This document shows positions 25,296 to 33,640 of a DNA stretch of 42,251 bases, in pieces. Below the pieces are notes generated by a model, which ran no database searches, was not told the DNA's origin, and was given only the letters and a program-made list of their open reading frames with translations. Position 1 is the stretch's first letter. Each line of letters opens with the position of its first letter. Made by a program: the position numbers and the translations under genes. Source of the stretch: Actinomycetes bacterium (lineage in GTDB: Bacteria > Actinomycetota > Aquicultoria > Aquicultorales > Aquicultoraceae); NCBI GenBank assembly GCA_021794835.1, contig JAJYQA010000040.1, positions 1-42,251 of the forward strand, read 5' to 3'.

Positions 25296-25697
25296 TTAAT
25301 TAAGCTGTCCCTTTAGTTCAAGAAGCTTATCTACATCCTCTTCTTTTTTTAGCTTAAGAAGATGCGAAATAAGCGGCGTTGCCGTTCCTCCTAGAATCTT
25401 GTTCACCACGCCGTCAACGATATTTTTTGCCATAGCATCCCTACTAACTGCGGCGGAATAAATATAGGCTTTGCCGTTTCTGTTCTGCTTTAGGAGACCT
25501 TTTTGCGCCATGTTGTTCATAGCCGCCATGACGGTTGTGTAGGGGATATAACCCTCCTCGAGCATGGTCTCATGAACCTCGCGCACGGTAATTTTTTTGT
25601 ACTGCCACACGATGTTCATGATGTCTGCCTCAAGAGTACTGAGGCCGTTGATCCCTAGTTTCTTGGATCTTTTTCTTGCCACTGGTTGCCTTTCCAT
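25296..25697 (-). CDS. BlaI/MecI-family repressor, copy 2
   Basis: A 133-residue winged-helix repressor closely matching copy 1: LSTLEADIMNIVWQYKKITV, REVHETMLEEGYIPYTTVMA, MAQKGLLKQNRNGKAYIYSA and a helical C terminus ILGGTATPLISHLLKLKKEE. It is the first gene of a minus-strand series BlaI, M56, 36-aa peptide, maturase, and probably represses it. The start ATG has GAGAGGAG upstream. A promoter with TTGACT and TAAACT lies about 36-64 bases ahead. Confidence 0.9.
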   Translation of the reverse strand: MERQPVARKRSKKLGINGLSTLEADIMNIVWQYKKITVREVHETMLEEGYIPYTTVMAAMNNMAQKGLLKQNRNGKAYIYSAAVSRDAMAKNIVDGVVNKILGGTATPLISHLLKLKKEEDVDKLLELKGQLN

Positions 25698-25732
25698 TTT
25701 TTGACTCCTCTCACCTTACGTTTTTACTGATA

Positions 25733-25761
25733 AGTTTATATATTAAGTATTTAGCAGTCAA
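25733..25761 (-). promoter_or_regulatory. Candidate promoter of the BlaI-M56-peptide-maturase operon
   Basis: On the minus strand TTGACT (25756-25761), a 17-base spacer and TAAACT (25733-25738), 35 bases before the repressor start codon. No clear palindrome overlaps it. Confidence 0.6.
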
Positions 25762-25974
25762 TTCTTTGCAAGTAAAATAGTTTGACCGCTTAGTTCTTTA
25801 CCAGCAAATTTTAAAACTGGTATATCGGTAACAAATACAGCTACATAATATCATTTTAGTGGCATCTTGTTAAGCATTTTAGCGGTAAAAATACAAGGTT
25901 CTTGCGCTGCGAGCGAAATAGAGTTTAATATTAAAGTTGGTGCTTTTCTAATTTACAGGCTAACAGCGGGGGAT

Positions 25975-26178
25975 ATGTTGACTTTAGATATCAAAAAACT
26001 TATTGCGGATGCAATAAAGGAAGAAAGGGAAGCTCAGATAAACTATCAGAGGGCAGCAGATGAAGCCCAGGACCCGGAGACAAAGACTTTCTTTGAGCAA
26101 CTGGTCAAAGAAGAGAAATCTCATGAAAAGCGGCTAAAAGACCGGCTTATGGCGATAAAACTAATTCAGGGGGATTAG
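25975..26178 (+). CDS. Short ferritin-like/rubrerythrin-type protein
   Basis: A 67-residue helical protein with EEREAQINYQRAADEA and FFEQLVKEEKSHEKRL. The Glu and ExxH positions are those of half a ferritin-like four-helix bundle. It would have to dimerise to make a di-iron site. The ATG at 25975 follows GGGGGAT closely; the frame is open upstream to 25867 but that segment does not resemble the family. It is convergent with the large membrane protein gene and overlaps its stop by 4 bases. Confidence 0.7.
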   Translation: MLTLDIKKLIADAIKEEREAQINYQRAADEAQDPETKTFFEQLVKEEKSHEKRLKDRLMAIKLIQGD

Positions 26179-27485
26179 CCTTTTACAACCAAGAAAGTTG
26201 CAAGAAGCATCAACGAAAGAGCAATGATAGTAACCAGGCTTGAGATAAGCAACCCTACCCAGGCCTTTTCCTTACGTAGAAGTTTTGCCGCATAGTGGGT
26301 GAAAGCCACAATACCTCCGGCAAACGAGGTATCTGCTCCCAAGCGTAGAATAATCGGTATATTCTCGAAGACTTTTTGGGTAGCTAGAAGCTCCCACGCT
26401 TCTAGCGTGTAGAACCACACCACAAAAAGCTCGATGAAGCCAGCCGCTGTCTGAATTGAGACACCCTCTTTTTGCAGCAAGAAGCTTTCTCGGCTTCGCT
26501 CAAGGTCGATTCTAGTTTGGACGACCTCGATTGTCGCCCTGGTGTCATCGAGAGAGCGGTGTAAAAACTTGTCATCCCGCTCCAGGTCCTTTAGTAAACT
26601 GGTATAGCCGTCCATCATTACGTTTCTGAAGTAATTAAGCCCTTTGCTATCTCCAGCTTCCTTAACCAGATAATTCAGCCTTTCAATATCGTGCGCTAGC
26701 GTATCGTGTGCCCTCTTGATTAGTTTAATGTTGCTTACAAGCTCACCGTATATTGAAGATAGCCTTTCAATATTCTTTTCCAGCAGGTTGATGTTTCCTT
26801 CACATGCCGAGCTTGTCTCTACCTGCTTATTCAGAATATCGCTTAAAGCTTGGTCAAAATCTCTTCTTTTACCGCGGATGAAATTTCGCTGGTCTCGGAA
26901 ATATAAAGCTTGCCTTTTTAATTTAAAGAGCATTGAATCTATCGCAGGCAGCTTTGACGTTAAGAAATCCACCGGAATGTTTTCGTTTATGGGGTGGATG
27001 GGATAGCGGTGAAGGAGATCGCCTTCCGGGGCAATATTATAGATTAAGACATCGCCCAGCTCAAAGGATTTTAGGGCTTCTTTATTAAGACCTAATTCTT
27101 CGGCTATATCGCTTTTTATGGGGCTGTCTAAGACAGTTACGGTGCTTTCGCCAGCAAAGTAGTCAGTATACTCTTTCAACTCCAGCCGGATATCTTGGAG
27201 CTCTTTATCTAGCTTCTCCATTGGCTCGGGGTTGGAGAAGTAGAGAAGCTCAATTGCCGTTAAACTTTTAAGTATAAATAATCCGAGGGCAATACGCTCA
27301 TTTTTTATAAGAATAGGGGAGGCGTGCGTAAGCCCCTTGCCTTCAAATATGATTTCGTCAGAATTAAACCCGGCAAGGTTATATTTTTGAACAAGCCCAC
27401 TCCAGATTTCCTTTACAACATGGTAATCTTCGGTGGGGACATATATGTAATGGGCAAGTGCTATGTTTGACATCTTTTCTATCAT
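26175..27485 (-). CDS. Unknown coiled-coil protein with C-terminal membrane helices
   Basis: About 436 residues and not recognised. The N-terminal two thirds are soluble, with a predicted coiled coil (about 220-370, rich in Glu/Leu/Arg). Two or three hydrophobic segments follow in the last 100 residues (FIELFVVWFYTLEAWELL and VGLLISSLVTIIALSLMLLA). This layout is loosely like CorA-type or RMD1-like proteins, but no GMN motif is present. An in-frame TTG at 27524 gives 13 more residues; neither start has a strong ribosome site. Confidence 0.7.
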   Translation of the reverse strand: MIEKMSNIALAHYIYVPTEDYHVVKEIWSGLVQKYNLAGFNSDEIIFEGKGLTHASPILIKNERIALGLFILKSLTAIELLYFSNPEPMEKLDKELQDIRLELKEYTDYFAGESTVTVLDSPIKSDIAEELGLNKEALKSFELGDVLIYNIAPEGDLLHRYPIHPINENIPVDFLTSKLPAIDSMLFKLKRQALYFRDQRNFIRGKRRDFDQALSDILNKQVETSSACEGNINLLEKNIERLSSIYGELVSNIKLIKRAHDTLAHDIERLNYLVKEAGDSKGLNYFRNVMMDGYTSLLKDLERDDKFLHRSLDDTRATIEVVQTRIDLERSRESFLLQKEGVSIQTAAGFIELFVVWFYTLEAWELLATQKVFENIPIILRLGADTSFAGGIVAFTHYAAKLLRKEKAWVGLLISSLVTIIALSLMLLATFLVVKG

Positions 27486-27530
27486 ATCCGCCAACCAGTT
27501 TTGTGATAGCCTATCAATATTCAAAGAGCC

Positions 27531-27572
27531 GGAAGCCAGGAGAGAATAAAAATCTTCTAGCTCCTGACTTCC
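27531..27572. repeat. Inverted seven-base-period repeat forming a hairpin
   Basis: GGAAGCCAGGAG (27531-27542) and CTCCTGACTTCC (27561-27572) pair with one mismatch around an 18-base loop. The words are the same as those at 15285 and 18539. Between two minus-strand genes, it may also end transcription of the rubrerythrin gene. Confidence 0.6.
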
Positions 27573-27598
27573 TTAAGCTTATAATATCTAGCTATTTC

Positions 27599-28120
27599 TT
27601 AATAATTCTCGGCGAACAGCTCAAAGTAGGCTTGCGGGTGAGCGCAGGCTGGGCAAGTATCGGGAGCCTCGGCGCCTTCATAGACGTAGCCACAATTGCG
27701 GCATTTCCATCTGACGGTGGTGTCTTTTTTAAAAACCGCACCATCTTCCAGGTTTTTAAGAAGTGCCTGGTACCTTTTCTCATGTTCTGCCTCGACTTTG
27801 GCAACTTCATTGAAGAATTCGGCAATCCCACTAAGGCCTTCTTCGCGGGCTACTTGCTCAAACTCCGGATACATGCTGGTGTGCTCGTAGTTCTCGCCCG
27901 CAATAGCCGTCTTTAGGTTGGCCTTGGTATCGCCGAGGGCTTGCAGAAACTTAAAGGCCCTCTTTGCGTGTTCCTTTTCATTTTCCGCGGTTTCCGCAAA
28001 TATGGCTGCTATCTGTTCGTAACCCTCTTTTCGGGCAACCGAGGCGAAGTAGGTATACTTGTTGCGGGCTTGTGACTCACCGGCAAACGCTTTCCATAGA
28101 TTTTCTTCAGTCTTGCTCAT
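27599..28120 (-). CDS. Rubrerythrin
   Basis: A 173-residue peroxide-scavenging protein. It has a di-iron ferritin-like domain (about 1-130; FAGESQARNKYTYFA, ETAENEKEHAKRAF, EVAKVEAEHEKRY with the Glu and ExxH ligands) and a C-terminal rubredoxin-like domain with CRNCGYVYEG and CPACAHPQAYF. It is complete. This fits an anaerobe's oxidative-stress defence. Start ATG with GGGAG upstream. No clear PerR box was found. Confidence 0.95.
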   Translation of the reverse strand: MSKTEENLWKAFAGESQARNKYTYFASVARKEGYEQIAAIFAETAENEKEHAKRAFKFLQALGDTKANLKTAIAGENYEHTSMYPEFEQVAREEGLSGIAEFFNEVAKVEAEHEKRYQALLKNLEDGAVFKKDTTVRWKCRNCGYVYEGAEAPDTCPACAHPQAYFELFAENY

Positions 28121-28406
28121 AACTCCCTCCTGGTATTACTTGGGCATTGCCCACAGATTACAATTAGATTTAAGCGGTATTTAATAATCCTACCGTTTGC
28201 AAAGTTGCTTAAATTATTCCCAATATTCTCAATAAGTTATCACTAAAAGCGTCGGGTATGTCAAGAGGTTGGTGATATTTTTGCCATTATCAGCCTTGAT
28301 AATTCGCAATTTCTCTACTTTTTCTTCATAACCTCTTCATATCTAACAGGTAAATTGATAACCGAAATAACCAGAAGATTATGCTTGGTTGGAGGGAGGT
28401 GTGAAT

Positions 28407-28970
28407 ATGAGCACAGCAAAGAAGATTTTAGTTGGTCTTCTTTTAATAGGATTAACTTTAACTACCTTTGCCGGTATTTCTTTTGCGGCTGATAAAAGCG
28501 GCACCAACAATCCTACTTCGGGATTTATCGCTGGTTGCCGGGGTTTCTTTGGCGGCACAGCGGCCGAGCTCTCCAAGATTTTAGGGTTGAACCCGAACCA
28601 GATCGTCGAGGAGCGAAGAGCTGGGAAAAGTCTGGCCGATATAGCTAAAGACCAGGGAGTTTCTCAAAATACGGTAGTTAATGCGATTATTGAGGCAAGA
28701 AAGAAAATCCTTGATGAGCGGGTTAAGTCCGGTGTTATTACTCAGGACCAGGAGAACGCGATTCTTGAAAGGATGAAGGCAAATATTACTGCGGGAGTTC
28801 AGAGCTCAACAATATGTCCTGGAGCCGCAGGGGGTGGCTGCGGCTGTTATGGAGGTGGCCCGGGAGTTCGCTGGGGTAGAGGCTCGGTATTTAGGGGTAA
28901 CTTACCTGCAACACCAAATACAACCGTACCAAATATGCCTATACCAAATACACCTACCGGCAATATTTAG
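28407..28970 (+). CDS. Secreted helical protein with Gly/Cys/Pro-rich tail (DUF2680-like)
   Basis: A 187-residue exported protein. It has a signal peptide (about 1-27), then a helical region LSKILGLNPNQIVEERRAGK, SLADIAKDQGVSQNTVVNAI and VKSGVITQDQENAILERM, a layout like DUF2680-type secreted proteins. A tail follows with GGGCGCYGGG and PNTP-type repeats. Its function is unknown. Start ATG with GGAGGGAGGTG. It sits 262 bases before a two-component system and may be a target or partner of it. Confidence 0.7.
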   Translation: MSTAKKILVGLLLIGLTLTTFAGISFAADKSGTNNPTSGFIAGCRGFFGGTAAELSKILGLNPNQIVEERRAGKSLADIAKDQGVSQNTVVNAIIEARKKILDERVKSGVITQDQENAILERMKANITAGVQSSTICPGAAGGGCGCYGGGPGVRWGRGSVFRGNLPATPNTTVPNMPIPNTPTGNI

Positions 28971-28980
28971 AGTTACAGGT

Positions 28981-29034
28981 ACCGGGGCTTAGGCTCTACA
29001 GCCAGTGGTATACTTAAGGTCCGAAAGCCCCGGT
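28981..29034 (+). terminator. Stem-loop after secreted protein gene
   Basis: ACCGGGGCTT (28981-28990) pairs perfectly with AAGCCCCGGT (29025-29034) across a 34-base loop; no T run follows. Confidence 0.4.
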
Positions 29035-29223
29035 CTAGAAACAAGGGATCAGAAACCGGAGATTAGATTAAGAAAATTTGAGCTTCAGACCGAAGTACTA
29101 GACAAAATCCTAAGGATTTTGTCTAGTATTATTATAGAAGATAATTTAGTTATAAAGATTGTCTAAAATTTTCTAGTTTCTGGAGGGCCTAGAGGCCCGT
29201 TCTAGTTTCTAGTATCTGGAAGG
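29032..29223 (+). repeat. TCTAGTT/CTAGAAA seven-base repeats flanking a 16-bp hairpin
   Basis: Words CTAGAAA, CAAGGGA, TCAGAAA (29035-29055) are mirrored by TCTAGTT, TCTGGAG and TCTAGTT, TCTAGTA, TCTGGAA (29171-29220). Between them 29096-29128 is a near-perfect palindrome with 16-bp arms, a single-base centre and core AAAATCCTAAGGATTTT. The region separates the secreted protein gene from the response regulator. Confidence 0.65.
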
Positions 29224-29231
29224 GTTTGCCG

Positions 29232-29927
29232 GTGGGTAAAAAAACAATTCTTGTAGTCGATGATGAAAAACAGATTGTAGAGGTTTTATCCGCATATCTT
29301 GAGCGAGAGGGCTACCGCGTGATAGTGGCGTATGATGGGCGTACAGCTCTCGATACCGCCCTACGCGATAAGCCCGATCTTATCTTACTTGACCTGATGC
29401 TTCCCGAAATCAACGGGCTTGACATATGCCGTCTAATCCGAAGCAACTCATCGATTCCAATAATTATGCTCACTGCGAGGGATGACGAGATGGACAAGGT
29501 TTTGTGTCTTGAAGTAGGCGCGGATGATTATATTACCAAACCTTTTAGCCCACGCGAGGTGCTGGCAAGGGTAAGGGCGGTTTTAAGACGTGTCTCCAGC
29601 GAGCCTGCCAAACAGGAGCGCATGAGGGTTGGGGAGCTTGATATAGACATGGCAAAGCATGAGGTTACAAAGGCAGGCACGTTGGTGCAATTGACGCCTA
29701 CCGAGTTTAAGATACTGGAGGCCATGGCCAAAAGCCCGGGCAGAGTTTTTACAAGACTCCAGCTCATCGACTACGCCCAGGGCTACTCCTTTGAAGGGTA
29801 CGAGCGCACGATTGATGCGCATATAAAAAACCTGCGCCAAAAGGTAGAGGACAATCCAAAGCAGCCGAACCACATAGTAACAGTTTTTGGGGTTGGATAT
29901 AAGCTAGAGGGTGGCGGTCATGCGTAG
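29232..29927 (+). CDS. OmpR/PhoB-family response regulator
   Basis: A 231-residue protein with an intact receiver: VVDDE, the phosphoacceptor in [18 protein letters not shown] and [14 protein letters not shown] with the conserved Lys. The OmpR winged helix follows (about 130-228; [20 protein letters not shown] and [14 protein letters not shown]). GTG start at 29232 with GGAAGGG at a good distance; a TTG six bases earlier is too close. It overlaps the kinase gene by 8 bases. Confidence 0.93.
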   Translation: MGKKTILVVDDEKQIVEVLSAYLEREGYRVIVAYDGRTALDTALRDKPDLILLDLMLPEINGLDICRLIRSNSSIPIIMLTARDDEMDKVLCLEVGADDYITKPFSPREVLARVRAVLRRVSSEPAKQERMRVGELDIDMAKHEVTKAGTLVQLTPTEFKILEAMAKSPGRVFTRLQLIDYAQGYSFEGYERTIDAHIKNLRQKVEDNPKQPNHIVTVFGVGYKLEGGGHA

Positions 29928-31098
29928 TTTAGCTGCCAGGCTTACAATGACCTTCACGATAGTTGCGCTAGTATCTATTACGGTGGTCTCGGCGATCATC
30001 AACTGGGCTATTAATAGGCAGTTTAACGATTACCTTGAGCAAAATCCATTTTCCATCACGGGCCCGCCATGGCAGTCGATGATACATCCTGGTGTAATGT
30101 ACCACCACATGATTGGTCCGCTTGAGCAGGGCTTCTTGCAATCGGTAAATAAGTGGATATGGGTTGCCGGCCTCTTAACAGCCATTATGGCTGCCCTCGT
30201 TGGACTTTTTATCGCAAGAAAGATAACCGCGCCGCTTAAAGATTTGGCTGTTGCGGCAAGAAAGATATCGCGTGGCGACTTGGCGCACCGTGTGGAGGTG
30301 AAGTCTGAAGACGAGATTGGACAAGTCGCAAGGTCATTTAACGCAATGGCAAAAAGTATCGAGAAGAACAACGAGCTGAGGCACCGTCTCCTTGTAGATA
30401 TCGTCCACGAAATCAAGACTCCGCTTACCGTTGTGCGGGGTAATCTTGAGGCGATGCTTGACGGAATTATCGAACCATCCCCTAAAAAGCTTGCCGCCAT
30501 ACATACCGAGACGCTCCTTTTGTCCAGACTTTTGAATGATTTGCGGGATCTGTCTCTTGCCGAAGAAAAACAGCTCAAACTTGAAGTAAAACAGGAGAAT
30601 ATCGGATATATTATTCGTCAGGTTGTCGAGATGTTTAGGCCGCGCTCAAATGATGAGTCTAAGCACTTAAATGTTGAGCTTAAGGAGGACCTACCAGCGG
30701 TCCTCGCCGACCGGGACCGGCTCAGCCAGGTACTTTACAATCTTATAGCCAATGCTTTTCAGTACACGTCAGAAGGTGACTATATAAGGATAGGTGCGCA
30801 TCTTGATACGACAATCGGCGGTGGGGTTGACCAACCCGTTGTTACGGTCTCGGTAGAAGATACCGGCGAGGGAATTTCAGAGAAAGATCTGCCCTATGTT
30901 TTTGACCATTTCTATCGGGTTGACGAGTCTCGCTCCCGCGCAAGTGGCGGCTCTGGGATCGGTCTTGCGATAGTAAAGCACTTGATTGAGGCGCATGGCG
31001 GCCGCGTTTGGGCAAAAAGCGAGCTAGGAAAGGGTAGCACATTCTCCTTTACGCTCCCCATAGCCCAAACTGCCAAAATTGCTCAAATTGGCGATTAG
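29920..31098 (+). CDS. Sensor histidine kinase, HAMP-HisKA-HATPase
   Basis: A 392-residue membrane kinase. It has a first transmembrane helix (about 9-31), a short extracytoplasmic loop of about 50 residues, a second helix (about 84-104), HAMP, a HisKA box [13 protein letters not shown] with the phosphorylated His, an N box [12 protein letters not shown], and G boxes [12 protein letters not shown] and [10 protein letters not shown]. It pairs with the overlapping response regulator. The last codons ([11 protein letters not shown]) are written by a repeated nine-base pattern that runs to the stop codon and is itself self-complementary. Confidence 0.93.
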   Translation: MRSLAARLTMTFTIVALVSITVVSAIINWAINRQFNDYLEQNPFSITGPPWQSMIHPGVMYHHMIGPLEQGFLQSVNKWIWVAGLLTAIMAALVGLFIARKITAPLKDLAVAARKISRGDLAHRVEVKSEDEIGQVARSFNAMAKSIEKNNELRHRLLVDIVHEIKTPLTVVRGNLEAMLDGIIEPSPKKLAAIHTETLLLSRLLNDLRDLSLAEEKQLKLEVKQENIGYIIRQVVEMFRPRSNDESKHLNVELKEDLPAVLADRDRLSQVLYNLIANAFQYTSEGDYIRIGAHLDTTIGGGVDQPVVTVSVEDTGEGISEKDLPYVFDHFYRVDESRSRASGGSGIGLAIVKHLIEAHGGRVWAKSELGKGSTFSFTLPIAQTAKIAQIGD

Positions 31099-31103
31099 TC
31101 GCC

Positions 31104-31223
31104 GTAGGGATTGGAATCAACCAAGTTAATTTACCTGTCCTCTTGGCTCTTGGGGCAGGCTTGCTTTTAATCGGGCTCTCAGGTATTTTCATAACCAGGA
31201 GACAAAAGCGGCAGATGCCGTAG
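31104..31223 (+). pseudogene. Orphan C-terminal membrane-anchor fragment
   Basis: A 39-codon open stretch without a usable start, reading VNLPVLLALGAGLLLIGLSG and then RRQKRQMP-stop. A single hydrophobic helix followed by a basic tail is typical of the end of a surface-anchored protein. The rest of the gene is missing, so it looks like a remnant left after the kinase gene. Confidence 0.4.
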
Positions 31224-31297
31224 CACAGCAAGCAAAACTCTAATCGTAGAATACAAGCAGCTTATTTATATTAGGCATAAATCAGCAATGGTGGAAA

Positions 31298-31846
31298 ATG
31301 GGTAACCTCACCAACAAGGTTAGGAAGAAAAAGAGTAGGCAAAAAAAGATCAAAGTTGTCTTATTGATCATTATAACCACCGCGATTGCTTTTTTTCATG
31401 CGTCCTCCGCTCTTTATCTAAGGGCGATGTTTAATGTAAAGACCCTCCTGCCGACATGGGAAATCCCCAAAAGCGATACTCTCTTTACCGTTGGCGATCT
31501 TACTATCCTAAAATACGACATGGCTATTAAAATTCTAAGGGATAAGAACTATGTGATAAGCGAGCAGATACAAATAGTAGCAATACTGCTTCTGCTTGCG
31601 GTGGTGGTTTATATGATTGGCAAGAGCATATTAGACAGGATTGCCCTTTTTATGTTCGCCGGCGGGCTTTTTAGCATGCTTTATTACGGCTTCTTGTTTG
31701 CGTTCTTGCGTTGGCCGGATTCGTTTTTCTCTAAAGATATCGTATCATTTCTTCCAACACCGGTTATTGTCCCCATCTATATGCCGGTCCTTTTGGGCGC
31801 GCTGGTTTTTTTGGGCGGTACTTTCCTGGTACTCAAGAGGAAATAA
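31298..31846 (+). CDS. Unknown membrane protein
   Basis: A 182-residue protein with a very basic N terminus (RKKKSRQKKIK), then about four hydrophobic segments (about 20-40, 95-113, 118-140, 158-178). I do not recognise a family. The loop between helices 1 and 2 (about 50 residues) probably lies outside. It is followed by a short repeat block and the HDAC-like gene, so it may be the first gene of that group. Confidence 0.6.
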   Translation: MGNLTNKVRKKKSRQKKIKVVLLIIITTAIAFFHASSALYLRAMFNVKTLLPTWEIPKSDTLFTVGDLTILKYDMAIKILRDKNYVISEQIQIVAILLLLAVVVYMIGKSILDRIALFMFAGGLFSMLYYGFLFAFLRWPDSFFSKDIVSFLPTPVIVPIYMPVLLGALVFLGGTFLVLKRK

Positions 31847-31849
31847 AAA

Positions 31850-31879
31850 GGGGTCCCAAGGACCAGGGTTATAGAGGGT
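31850..31879 (+). repeat. GGGTCCC AAGGACC AGGGTTA seven-base words
   Basis: Three seven-base words, with the inner palindrome GGTCC-CAA-GGACC. Related to the GGTCCAG repeat at the end of hemE. Confidence 0.5.
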
Positions 31880-31903
31880 TTTTTAATTCCTTTGGAGGTG
31901 TGG

Positions 31904-33073
31904 GTGGGTAAGACTGTCGCTTTTTTATATAATGATGAGTTTCAGGAATACGATTTTTCGCCAACTCATCCACTTAAACCCATAAGGCTTAAGCTAACCT
32001 ATGAGCTTTTAAAGGATTACGGGGTTTTTGGCAGCTCGCAGGTAAAAGTTATACCAGGTCGCTTGGCAACAGATGGCGAGCTCATGCTAGTTCATGCGCC
32101 GGAGTATATCGGTGCGGTTAAGAAGATAAGCGAAACTGGTAGCGAGCCCTCCTATGCTTACGCGTTTGGCATAGGCCCCGGGGATAACCCTGCGTTTAAG
32201 GGGATGCATGAGGCGTCAAGCCTTATTGCAGGCTGCTCGATAGTTGCGATCGATGAGGTTATGAATAAGAAAGCCGAGCACGCGGTAAGTATATCAGGCG
32301 GACTTCACCACGCGCTAAGGGATAAGGCATCGGGTTTTTGTGTCTACAACGACCCAGCAATTGCCATAGCCTATGCGACCAAGAAGTACGACGTGCGGGT
32401 TGCTTATATCGATATCGACGCACACCACGGTGACGGCGTGCAATGGGCGTTTTACAACCGTGCCGATGTCCTTACCATCTCGCTACATGAGAGCGGGCAA
32501 TTTTTGTTTCCCGGCACGGGATTTATCGACGAGGTCGGGATCGGCAAGGGCGAAGGTTTCTCGGTAAATGTGCCGCTTGAGCCGGGTACCTACGACGATC
32601 TTTATCTATCGGCATTTAACTCGATAGTTCCCCCTATCGTAAGGGCGTTTAAACCCGACTTAATCGTCTCGCAAAACGGCTGCGACACCCATTATACCGA
32701 TCCACTGGCCGAGCTTAGTCTTACTACCAATGCCTACGAGAAGCTTTATGCGGCCATTCACAACCTTGCACACGAGATCTGCAATGGCAGGCTGGTTGCT
32801 CTTGGCGGGGGTGGCTACCAGGCATATCAGGTCGTTCCAAGGGCATGGAGTCTTCTTTCTGCAGATTTGGCAGAAATCAACCTAAACAACTTCGTGCCTG
32901 AGAGCTGGCAAAAACTATGTTCAGAGAAAGCCCATACGAAATGTCCAGATAGCCTAAGGGACAGGGAAACCGCTCCAACGGCTTTCGCAGAATCTATTGA
33001 AGATAAAACCGCACATATTATCGTAAGCGTTAAGCAGAAGGTATTTCCCTATTACGGTTTGCCCACCAGATAA
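31904..33073 (+). CDS. AcuC/class I histone-deacetylase family protein
   Basis: A 389-residue zinc-dependent deacetylase. Motifs are GGLHHALRDKASGFCVYND (His pair and the Asn-Asp), YIDIDAHHGDGVQWAFY (zinc Asp and His), SLHESG, QNGCDTHYTDPL (zinc Asp) and LGGGGYQ near the end. Bacterial AcuC proteins deacetylate acetyl-CoA synthetase; others act on acetylpolyamines. No acs or acuA gene is adjacent. The GTG at 31904 lies 5 bases after GGAGG and is preferred over the TTG at 31892. Confidence 0.9.
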   Translation: MGKTVAFLYNDEFQEYDFSPTHPLKPIRLKLTYELLKDYGVFGSSQVKVIPGRLATDGELMLVHAPEYIGAVKKISETGSEPSYAYAFGIGPGDNPAFKGMHEASSLIAGCSIVAIDEVMNKKAEHAVSISGGLHHALRDKASGFCVYNDPAIAIAYATKKYDVRVAYIDIDAHHGDGVQWAFYNRADVLTISLHESGQFLFPGTGFIDEVGIGKGEGFSVNVPLEPGTYDDLYLSAFNSIVPPIVRAFKPDLIVSQNGCDTHYTDPLAELSLTTNAYEKLYAAIHNLAHEICNGRLVALGGGGYQAYQVVPRAWSLLSADLAEINLNNFVPESWQKLCSEKAHTKCPDSLRDRETAPTAFAESIEDKTAHIIVSVKQKVFPYYGLPTR

Positions 33074-33084
33074 ATCGCTTTTTC

Positions 33085-33111
33085 TGTTCACCGATTCACC
33101 CGTTACCGGTC
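33085..33111 (+). repeat. TTCACCG-type seven-base words
   Basis: TTCACCG, ATTCACC, CGTTACC, GGTCCGT follow each other. The similar TTACCCA, TTCACTG, ATTCATC is at 34846-34866. Confidence 0.4.
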
Positions 33112-33154
33112 CGTGTTGTTGACAAATTTTCCTGCTCGCAATACTCTGGTTTAC

Positions 33155-33640
33155 ATGGGAAAGTACTCTATCCATGTGGAAAAGGATTACCTTAAGTTTA
33201 GCGCCGCGCATTTCCTTGTTTTTGGTGAGAAGTGCGAGCGGCTTCATGGGCATAACTATGCCGTCTCCGTCGATCTGGAGGGCGAGCTCGACGAGACCGG
33301 CTATATATTCGACTTTATAGCGCTTAAGGAATTTGCCGAGCATCACTGCAACGCGCTTGATCATAAAACGATTATCCCGGCAAAGAACGAGCACCTGAAT
33401 ATAATTGAAAGTAATGGCGATATCGAGGTGCTTTTCAGAGATAAGAAATTTACCTTCCCCCAGTCGGACGTTTTAGTTCTACCTATTAAAAATTGTACGG
33501 CTGAGCTCCTTGCCTATTATCTAAGCCAGAAGATAAAGGGAGACTTAGAGGATATGGAGGCTGGCAACGTCACCAGAATCGGGGTTGGGGTCGAGGAATC
33601 GCCTGGCCAGGCCGCGTATTATGTCGAGGATATCGACTAG
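33155..33640 (+). CDS. 6-pyruvoyl-tetrahydropterin synthase/QueD family protein
   Basis: A 161-residue member of the PTPS/QueD fold. Zinc ligands are FSAAHF and RLHGHNY. The catalytic Cys is in EKCERLHGH; an FDF stretch and ALDHKTI follow, and VGVEESPGQAAYYV stands at the C-terminal Glu. It is longer than QueD (about 120 residues) because of an insert near residues 85-105. No queC, queE or queF is nearby, so pterin or 7-deazaguanine use cannot be told. ATG 33155 is chosen by family N terminus; the ribosome site is weak. Confidence 0.85.
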   Translation: MGKYSIHVEKDYLKFSAAHFLVFGEKCERLHGHNYAVSVDLEGELDETGYIFDFIALKEFAEHHCNALDHKTIIPAKNEHLNIIESNGDIEVLFRDKKFTFPQSDVLVLPIKNCTAELLAYYLSQKIKGDLEDMEAGNVTRIGVGVEESPGQAAYYVEDID

